Below, one piece after another: positions 6,045 through 11,367 of a stretch of 11,367 nt of DNA. Below the pieces are notes generated by a model, which was not told the DNA's origin, searched no databases, and saw nothing but the letters and a program-made list of their open reading frames with translations. The DNA is from Planctomycetota bacterium (lineage in GTDB: Bacteria; Planctomycetota; Planctomycetia; Pirellulales; Pirellulaceae). The stretch is taken from the NCBI GenBank assembly GCA_024277285.1, contig JAJRVM010000194.1, positions 1 to 11,367 on the forward strand, written 5' to 3'. Made by a program: the position numbers and the translations under genes. Each line of letters opens with the position of its first letter. The first letter of the stretch is position 1.

Positions 6045-8708
6045 TCAACGTCGTTGCTCTACTGGCGCGTCCTGCCGTCGAAACGGCGCGGCTGATCGGT
6101 CCCCATAACGCATCGATAACTGTAACCCGCTGCCATTGGCGGTGTAGAACAACCGTCCATTTGAAATCTGCGCGCCGACACACTGCAAGACGTCAACGGC
6201 TGGCCCCGTCGAAATGAGCCGGTTCCCGTTCGCCGTATCGATCACATCCATGTTCGGGCCGAGCAAGTAGTTACCATCCATCGTGAACCGAGTGCAACGA
6301 TAGTCTTTCGTCAATTCGCACAGTACTTTGCCGCTGTCCGCCTCCAGTAAGTACCCCTGCCGGTATTGAGCGTGCGTGAACAATCGGTTGCCCGCCACCG
6401 TGACGACATGTATCGCCCGTTCAATCGGATCCGATTTCCAAACGAGCTTGCCGTTCGCGGTATCAAGACACCATACGCGATTGGTCTTCCCTTCGATCGC
6501 ATTGTATCCGCCCAGGTAAAGCCGTCCGTCATGGACTGACGGAACACAACCTGCATGGACGGCATACTGAGTCGTCCGCCATTGAATTGCCCCGGTCTTG
6601 GCATCAATCGCTGCCGTCACTCCTTTCACTTTCTTATTGCCGAAATAGCACGAGTAGTAAAGCGTGCCTCCATCGAGACACATGCCCGCGTCGTCGCCAC
6701 CTTGACCGTACTCGGAAAAGTCCAAGGACCATACTTCACGACCGGTCTTCAAGTCCCAGGCCTTGACGAGCGGTTTCTGATCGGGGCCAAATCCGTACGT
6801 GCTCTGGTGTTCAAACAACCAATTTCGGCCAGTATAGTTCCCCGTACTGAATTGGTAGAAAATCAAACCGTCGTGGATCAATGGTGGCAACTGTCGATTC
6901 CAACTGGGCGAGCCAGTAAACGGCACTTCCCAAATCAGCTTGCCCGTGGCAGCATCAATGCAGCGCAAGCGACATTGTCGCAAACCGGCTTGGGGAAGAT
7001 ACAACCGCTCGTCATGGTACGCGGGTGTAGTAAAAGAGACGTGCACGCCCGGGTAATACGCGCGCCACAGCAGTCGTCCCGTCTCTTCTTCCACCGCCAT
7101 CACCTGCCCTTCAGCCGTGTGCGTATAAACGCGCCCACCACCGATCGTCGACAGATGTTTGATCGTGCCCTCGCAACGGCGAATCCACCGCATCGTCAGC
7201 GGCATCTTGACATGCTGTTGTGTCCGATTCGTGTTGGCCTGGTTGCCAAAATGCGTATCCCAGTTGTACTTGGCGGCAGCGTATTGCCCCTTAAGTGGAC
7301 TGCGAATACTCGCCAAGTCAAGCGGCAACTCTGGCAGCGAGGCTTTTCCGCCCGGCCCGAGAATATACAGGTACCCGTCCTCGCCACCAAAAACAACTTG
7401 CCCGTTGGCCACCGCCGCTGGAGCCGAGATCGGACGCCCGAACGGCGTTTGGAAGACCCAAGGCGACTGGTTTGAATCTAACGGCACGATCGCCAACCGC
7501 CCATCCAAACAGCTGACAATCACTCGATCACGCACCAGCATCGGCTGCGCAATTGAGGGAAAATCGCCCAGTGACGTTGTCTTGCCGTCGGCATGCCGAC
7601 ACAAACCGAATTGCTCCTCGGGGCGACAGCGAAAAACATCGCCATCACGAATACTGACCGCCGAGAAACTCATACTCGGATCACTGTGATAGTCCGTCGC
7701 GGTACCCGGCACGAACGTGGCAACCGGTTTTTGATTCACAATCCGCAACACCTCCACGCGCCCCGTATTGTCACGGCGAAACCACTGTCGGTACACACTC
7801 CCCTTATCATCCAAACTCAGCCCAAGTGTCGCCGGACTCTCGTTCGGTGCGTACCCTCCCAACATTTTGGCGACGTCGCCGTTATCGTGCAGCCAAACAA
7901 TCGAACCGCCAGCCGGGATGACCAACGTTCGACCATGCAACGCGATATTGCGTGAACATAGAAACTGCTCGCGCCACGTCACTCGACCATTCTGGTGTTT
8001 CAACCAATCCTGACCACTCCATCGGTCTCCGCTGAACTTGAGCACCTCGCGCACGTAATCCCATGTCCACCGCGTCTCGCCGGCCGGCGACAACGCAAAC
8101 ACGCGTGAACCAAGAGTCGCGAAATAGACCCGATCCGCTCCAACTACCGGGCATGAGAAAATCGGCTCACCAAGTTCAATCTTCCGCGCGACGCTGCCGT
8201 CACTCGCCTTCAACACGTAATAGTCGCCAGCCATCGTGCCGAAATGAATGTAGTCTCCCGCCACCACCGGGGCTGAGTAGTTGTTGCAATTCAATGGACT
8301 CGGGTCACTCGCGAACTTCCAAACAACGTCGAATGAACTGGCATCCACGCAGAAAAGCACTCCCGAACCGTCCAACACGAAAATGCGTCCATGATCGATC
8401 ACCGGGGAGGCAAACACCGAGTCGGTCAACGGGAGCGCCGCTTGAAGACCTAGCGGGACCTTCAGCTGGATCTCGCTGGCGTTGCCGGAATGCTCGCTGT
8501 CGAAACCATGCTGTGGCCAACTCTCATTCGATTGCACCGACACGGGCCGCATTGCGATCACTAGCATCAACCACACGATGACGCCAAACCCAGCGTTTCC
8601 ACAGACGCACGCAAGTGCCCTTGCAACCGAACCGGGGCTATGCATCACTCCCGCAACTGCTCGTGTCCCACAACCGACAAGACAACAAGTACTACGAACT
8701 CGCTTCAT
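6045..8708 (-). CDS. Large exported PQQ-like beta-propeller repeat protein
   Basis: This 887-residue protein is built almost entirely from PQQ-like (quinoprotein-type) propeller blades, recognisable by repeated D-x-x-T/S-G-x-x-x-W strands. Examples are CVDASSFDVVWKF near 120-131, AVEEETGRLLWRAY, CIDAATGKLIWEV, AWDLKTGREVWSL, AIDAKTGAIQWRT and CLDTANGKLVWKS. Roughly ten or more such motifs suggest two propellers, with a central linker around 440-500. A Cys-rich N-terminus is followed by a hydrophobic segment at 42-53, so it is secreted or membrane-anchored. WPQHGFDSEHSG right after this resembles the entry motif of exported planctomycete propellers. I see no dehydrogenase active-site signature or haem CXXCH, so a binding or structural role is more likely than an enzyme. 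The ATG at 8708 has GAGGAAG just upstream; an internal ATG at 8645, preceded by GGGAG, is an alternative. The second repeat copy lies 213 bases upstream in the same orientation. Confidence 0.9.
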   Translation of the reverse strand: MKRVRSTCCLVGCGTRAVAGVMHSPGSVARALACVCGNAGFGVIVWLMLVIAMRPVSVQSNESWPQHGFDSEHSGNASEIQLKVPLGLQAALPLTDSVFASPVIDHGRIFVLDGSGVLFCVDASSFDVVWKFASDPSPLNCNNYSAPVVAGDYIHFGTMAGDYYVLKASDGSVARKIELGEPIFSCPVVGADRVYFATLGSRVFALSPAGETRWTWDYVREVLKFSGDRWSGQDWLKHQNGRVTWREQFLCSRNIALHGRTLVIPAGGSIVWLHDNGDVAKMLGGYAPNESPATLGLSLDDKGSVYRQWFRRDNTGRVEVLRIVNQKPVATFVPGTATDYHSDPSMSFSAVSIRDGDVFRCRPEEQFGLCRHADGKTTSLGDFPSIAQPMLVRDRVIVSCLDGRLAIVPLDSNQSPWVFQTPFGRPISAPAAVANGQVVFGGEDGYLYILGPGGKASLPELPLDLASIRSPLKGQYAAAKYNWDTHFGNQANTNRTQQHVKMPLTMRWIRRCEGTIKHLSTIGGGRVYTHTAEGQVMAVEEETGRLLWRAYYPGVHVSFTTPAYHDERLYLPQAGLRQCRLRCIDAATGKLIWEVPFTGSPSWNRQLPPLIHDGLIFYQFSTGNYTGRNWLFEHQSTYGFGPDQKPLVKAWDLKTGREVWSLDFSEYGQGGDDAGMCLDGGTLYYSCYFGNKKVKGVTAAIDAKTGAIQWRTTQYAVHAGCVPSVHDGRLYLGGYNAIEGKTNRVWCLDTANGKLVWKSDPIERAIHVVTVAGNRLFTHAQYRQGYLLEADSGKVLCELTKDYRCTRFTMDGNYLLGPNMDVIDTANGNRLISTGPAVDVLQCVGAQISNGRLFYTANGSGLQLSMRYGDRSAAPFRRQDAPVEQRR

Positions 8709-8710
8709 GA

Positions 8711-8717
8711 CTTCCTC
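8711..8717 (-). promoter_or_regulatory. Ribosome binding site of the PQQ-like gene
   Basis: Read on the minus strand, GAGGAAG is followed by TC and the ATG at 8708. The spacing is slightly short, but the match is the best near this start and favours 8708 over the internal ATG at 8645. Confidence 0.5.
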
Positions 8718-8920
8718 GTATCAGTCAGAGGGTCGAGTAGGATCAAACCACGCTCGCGTCGCGTTCTGCAAACACGTTCAAGCATCGCCTCTTCCTACCC
8801 GATCAGATCATTACATCTACTGGCACCACAACGTCCGTTCCGCGAACTCTAGCGACACGCGTTTGGGAGGCTACTTCGGCGACAACGGCTCCAGTATGCA
8901 TATCCTCGATGCCCAAAGCA

Positions 8921-9044
8921 ACACAGGGCGGCAGGGCCGCCAACCAACTGCGAGCTACCGCTCGGACTGCATTGATCCGCTCCCGTTGGTCGCTGAAATT
9001 TGTGCAAGAGAACAAGTTCCTTGCCGTTAGTAGCACAGTGGATC
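8921..9044 (-). repeat. Dispersed structured intergenic repeat, copy 2 (inverted relative to copy 1)
   Basis: The reverse complement of 8921-9025 matches 3095-3199 at 99 of 105 positions by hand alignment, with weaker similarity on to about 9044. Read on the minus strand it keeps the same hairpins: CGAGC-GGTA-GCTCG, now fully Watson-Crick; GCAAGG with TCTTGC, closing with G.U; ACCAAC with GTTGGT; and GGCGG-CCCTG-CCGCC. It reads toward the PQQ-like gene and ends 213 bases before its start. It also lies downstream of the DUF1559 gene, so it could belong to that transcript's 3' end instead. Confidence 0.85.
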
Positions 9045-9174
9045 TCGCCCCCCCCTTTTGTCACACCAAGAAGCCGTTACGATCCCGATCACTTAGAACC
9101 TGTCGCAAGACCATCGGTAGGTACCGCCGATACCGAGCAAATCCACAAGGCCAGTCAGGTTATGTGACAAGCTC

Positions 9175-10077
9175 TTAGTCATGCACCGATCCCAGCCGGC
9201 GCCAGACATCGATCGCGACCGATTCGTCAAAAAAGCGCGTCGAACCATCAACGAGTGCTGCGATCACTCCGCCAACGTGATTACTACTAAACGCACACTC
9301 CCGTTCGATCTCTCTGCCATCGCGAGTGTTGATCGGATAGTACGCCGAACCGAGCGCTTCGGAAAAATCGCTGCCCCTCCGACTGTCGGCGTTGGGATGA
9401 TACAGATAAAACCGGTCACACGTAAAACAACCAGCATCCCCGTCGAGCAGAAACACCGCTTCGCTCAATAGCAGAGTGTGAGACGTACCATCACGCACGT
9501 CACGCATGCGCCGCGGCGGGCGCGTCCTTCCCTTGAAGTCGGCAGCAACGATGACTCCATTCGACTCACTCATTCCGCCCGGTCCATGATTGTCGTGCTT
9601 GGCATCGCCACCGGCACATGCCAAGTAGTTGGTTACGAAGCGGCCGGGTAATTGATTGACGCTTGACGTCGTCGGCGATCCCTGATCCGGACAACGAAAC
9701 AACTCCAAGCGAGTTCGAGCCAGGCGTTGCAACACAAGACTGTTTCTGTCGCTGCCACGCCACCAGCCAAGGTCAGACCAAGGAACCGTATCGGCCAATT
9801 GCGATTGCTCGACAAACGGCAGAATATGAGTGGACCAGGACTGCCCCCAGCCACCATTCACTCCGTAAGGAAAACTACGGCATACGTCGTGATAATGCTG
9901 TATCGCCAACCCGATCTGCTTGACGTTTTGCTGGCATCGAAGCCGGCGTGCTGCCGCTCGAACCGACTGGACGGCCGGAATCAACAAGGCAACCAGCATG
10001 CTGATTACGGCCACAATCACCATCAACTCGATGAGCGTTAGCCCTTTGCGAGTCCTGTATTGCTGACGGTGCGACAT
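9175..10077 (-). CDS. DUF1559 prepilin-like protein
   Basis: This 300-residue protein belongs to the DUF1559 family, which is greatly expanded in planctomycetes. Residues 8-34 are a type IV pilin-like N-terminus: basic RTRKG, predicted prepilin-peptidase cleavage after Gly12, then LTLIE with the conserved Glu17 at mature position +5, and a long hydrophobic helix. Residue +1 is Leu rather than Phe. Family features follow in order: Arg/Ala-rich helix with CQQNVKQIGLAIQHYHD, SWSTHILPFVEQ, NYLACAGG, RDGTSHTLLLSEAV, and near the end NH-X9-DG (His267, Asp277-Gly278), the family's C-terminal signature. It is probably displayed on or secreted through the envelope by a type II or IV pilus-like system; the exact function of the family is not established. 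An AGG ribosome site lies ten bases before the ATG. The lipoprotein gene precedes it by 157 bases. Confidence 0.95.
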   Translation of the reverse strand: MSHRQQYRTRKGLTLIELMVIVAVISMLVALLIPAVQSVRAAARRLRCQQNVKQIGLAIQHYHDVCRSFPYGVNGGWGQSWSTHILPFVEQSQLADTVPWSDLGWWRGSDRNSLVLQRLARTRLELFRCPDQGSPTTSSVNQLPGRFVTNYLACAGGDAKHDNHGPGGMSESNGVIVAADFKGRTRPPRRMRDVRDGTSHTLLLSEAVFLLDGDAGCFTCDRFYLYHPNADSRRGSDFSEALGSAYYPINTRDGREIERECAFSSNHVGGVIAALVDGSTRFFDESVAIDVWRRLGSVHD

Positions 10078-10234
10078 ATTGCACTTACCTGCACGCGATA
10101 AACGCCTTTGACACGGCGATCACTGAATCGCGTCCTCAAGAACCTGTTGGACAACAACTAACACCCGATCGAGCAGAGTCACGATACGGTTGTCGACAGC
10201 GAGTCCAGGCCGCGCAGCTGGCGTACGAACCACG

Positions 10235-10384
10235 CTACGGCCCCTCCTCCGGTAAGATAGGTTCGACGATCGGGGGCGACACCTCCACCGCTCGTGGCCG
10301 TGCCGGCGGCATCCCCTCGCGCCGCGCACACCCAGAACTCGCAAATAGCCCCAACAATCCAATCAATACCACGGCATATCGCAT
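10235..10384 (-). CDS. Small proline-rich lipoprotein
   Basis: This is a 49-residue protein. Residues 1-18 form a short lipoprotein signal: Arg2, a hydrophobic Leu/Val core and FASSGC, with Cys19 as the lipidation site. Ser at -3 is a non-standard but tolerated lipobox residue. The mature part is only about 31 residues and is rich in proline and glutamate (PPARPR, then SPPIVEPILPEEGP). An upstream in-frame ATG at 10417 would add eleven hydrophilic residues before the signal. I prefer 10384, which has GGAAAGGA upstream. The gene lies just before the DUF1559 gene on the same strand. Small exported proteins next to DUF1559 genes are, from memory, a common planctomycete arrangement, so an accessory role in the envelope is plausible. 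A +1/-1 slip near the GGAGGAGGGG stretch at its end would join a further open frame running to about 10120, so it may have been longer. Confidence 0.6.
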   Translation of the reverse strand: MRYAVVLIGLLGLFASSGCARREGMPPARPRAVEVSPPIVEPILPEEGP

Positions 10385-10537
10385 TAGTCGCCACGTCCTT
10401 TCCGGTTCTTCGCCCATGACATCTCAGTCGCAATGGGCTCGGTTCTAAATCAACCGTATCGCAACACCACCGCTGCGGTCCTTCGTTAGCCACACCGCAC
10501 TAGTGCCGCCAGATTCGCCGAGCGCCACTTGGCGACG

Positions 10538-10909
10538 TCAAAACACCATTCGTTTGAACTCAACGCGTTCGCGTCCAAAATTCAACAGCATTCCCACCTT
10601 GATACCGGTCGCCTTCAGCTCATTGAGCAGCTGTGCCTCGTCCGCACGGTTATATTCCTTTGCCACCTTCACCTCTACGATCACTCGCTCGTCGACAAAC
10701 AGATCCGCCCGGTAGACGCCCACATTGGTGCCCTTGTACAGAACGTCGATCCGCCGCTCCGTCTCGCACAACGCGTTCGCGCCCAACAACTCGACTTGCA
10801 TCGACTGCCGGTACACGCTTGCGAGAAACCCATATCCAAGCGTGTTGTAAACCTCAAACGCCGCTCCCACGATCTTTCCGGTCGTCTCCTTGTGCAGCAA
10901 CTCGGGCAT
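10538..10909 (-). CDS. GxxExxY-family protein (PD-(D/E)XK-like) lacking the signature Glu
   Basis: From the ATG at 10909 this has 123 residues, close to the usual family length. The order matches GxxExxY proteins: a first helix TTGKIVGAAFEVYNTLG, the signature region GFLASVY (27-33), a beta-hairpin ERRIDVLYKG, a core strand RADLFVDERVIVEVKV, then a helix with EAQLLNELKATG and a final GMLLNFG strand. Asp69 and Glu79-x-Lys81 fit a nuclease-like PD-(D/E)XK core. The family-defining Glu is Ala30 (GCA codon at 10820-10822), one base from GAA. In-frame ATGs at 10942 and 10975 are alternatives. The one at 10909 has GGGGTG upstream and matches the family's N-terminus. The biochemical function of the family is not known. 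It is a cytoplasmic protein, probably transcribed alone, with a minisatellite upstream. Confidence 0.88.
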   Translation of the reverse strand: MPELLHKETTGKIVGAAFEVYNTLGYGFLASVYRQSMQVELLGANALCETERRIDVLYKGTNVGVYRADLFVDERVIVEVKVAKEYNRADEAQLLNELKATGIKVGMLLNFGRERVEFKRMVF

Positions 10910-11074
10910 TGTCTTCACCCCACAATTGCGGTCGCTGTTCATCACTGCCCCGCTGCCACGGCTCAGTCTCAACACGCGGCACTTGAGCTCCCTACATAGC
11001 TAATCACCAAACGCACCCAAAACCCCTCACGGAAAATAGAATTTTTTTGGCTGCCAATCCCTGCCGACTTCTGA

Positions 11075-11367
11075 CGACACGGAGCAGGATGCGAGGAGGA
11101 GGGCCACGGATGGAACACGGATCGACACGGAGCGGGGCGCGAGGGGAGGCCACGGATGGAACACGGATCGACACGGAGCGGGGCGCGAGGGGGGGCCACG
11201 GATGGAACACGGATCGACACGGAGCGGGGCGCGAGGGAGGGCCACGGATGGCACACGGATCGACACGGAGCGGGGCGCGAGGGAGGGCCACGGATGGAAC
11301 ACGGATCGACACGGAGCGGGGCGCGAGGGGGGGCCACGGATGGAACACGGATCGACACGGAGCGGGG
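11075..11367. repeat. 46-bp minisatellite array, running off the window edge
   Basis: The block starting CCACGGATGG recurs at 11104, 11150, 11196, 11242, 11288 and 11334, an exact 46-base period with no spacers. A degenerate partial unit with a 2-base insertion (11075-11103) precedes it, and the last unit is cut by the window end. Each unit holds three CACGGA sub-motifs about ten bases apart, then a GC-rich tail with a G-tract. Units differ at one A/C position (11252) and in the seven-base G-tract (GGGGAGG, GGGGGGG or GGGAGGG). The unit has no stop codon on the minus strand, and 46 is not a multiple of three, so all minus frames stay open. The proline-rich frames there are repeat artefacts. 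Confidence 0.95.

Larger units (their letters stand above)
8709..9174. other. Gene-free region between DUF1559 and PQQ-like genes
   Basis: These 466 bases lie between two genes on the minus strand. They contain the second copy of the structured repeat (8921-9044) and, next to it, a run of eight C followed by four T (9050-9057 and on). The 200 bases nearest the PQQ-like start probably form its leader, but I could not recognise a convincing -35/-10 pair. Small open frames through this stretch follow the repeat and show no family features. Confidence 0.5.

Noticed and set aside
6555..7475. Long open frame of 306 codons on the plus strand
   Set aside because: It lies wholly antisense to the PQQ-like gene, has no family features, and its sequence is explained by codon bias of the real gene.
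10497..10506. Perfect 10-base palindrome GCACTAGTGC between the GxxExxY and lipoprotein genes
   Set aside because: About ten such palindromes are expected by chance in a window of this size, and no second copy or context suggests an operator.
10969..11358. Three overlapping proline/arginine-rich frames on the minus strand
   Set aside because: They are translations of the 46-base tandem repeat, which has no stop codon in any minus frame. The period, not coding, explains them.
11075..11367. CRISPR array
   Set aside because: The repeated unit is contiguous with no unique spacers and no cas genes are present. It is a minisatellite.

Overview
The window looks like chromosomal DNA from a GC-rich planctomycete (Planctomycetota, probably Pirellulales-like). 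The best evidence is a prepilin-like DUF1559 protein carrying both the N-terminal methylation-type helix and the C-terminal H-X9-DG motif. Its minus-strand neighbours, a small proline-rich lipoprotein and a long PQQ-like beta-propeller protein, fit this, as do the weak or absent Shine-Dalgarno sites, loose gene spacing and several proteins of unknown function. The assignment rests on family recognition, not on a database search.

Layout, left to right. An exported cyclophilin-type peptidyl-prolyl isomerase (+) converges on a DEAD-box RNA helicase (-), with hairpins between their ends. A 580-bp region lies between the helicase and a rightward pair: a HEAT-like protein of unknown function and an exported alpha/beta hydrolase. 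The hydrolase converges on a leftward series that ends at 6045. In transcription order (right to left) this series is a GxxExxY-family protein, a small lipoprotein, the DUF1559 protein and the 887-residue PQQ-like propeller protein. The gaps are 150 to 470 bp, so several transcription units are more likely than one tight operon. The right edge enters a 46-bp minisatellite that continues past the window.

Function. The genes look like housekeeping plus cell-envelope functions: protein folding outside the cytoplasm, RNA remodelling, hydrolysis of an ester or polymer substrate, and envelope structure. There is no tRNA, rRNA, recognisable transposase, CRISPR array or integrase, and I see no classical defence or biosynthetic cluster.

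The signal that ordinary genes do not explain is a pair of about 125-bp intergenic repeats in opposite orientation (3075-3199 on +, 8921-9044 on -). The 105-bp core is 94% identical by my manual alignment. Each copy lies 138-212 bp upstream of, and in the same orientation as, a start codon. It can fold into several hairpins, and both substitutions that fall in a stem keep pairing as G.U wobbles on one strand only, the strand that reads toward the downstream gene. The substitutions are spread evenly over codon positions, so the repeat looks non-coding. It may be a dispersed structured RNA or leader element. Other points of interest are the minisatellite beside the GxxExxY gene, the loss of the name-giving Glu from that GxxExxY protein, and an alpha/beta hydrolase whose expected catalytic Asp is Ala.
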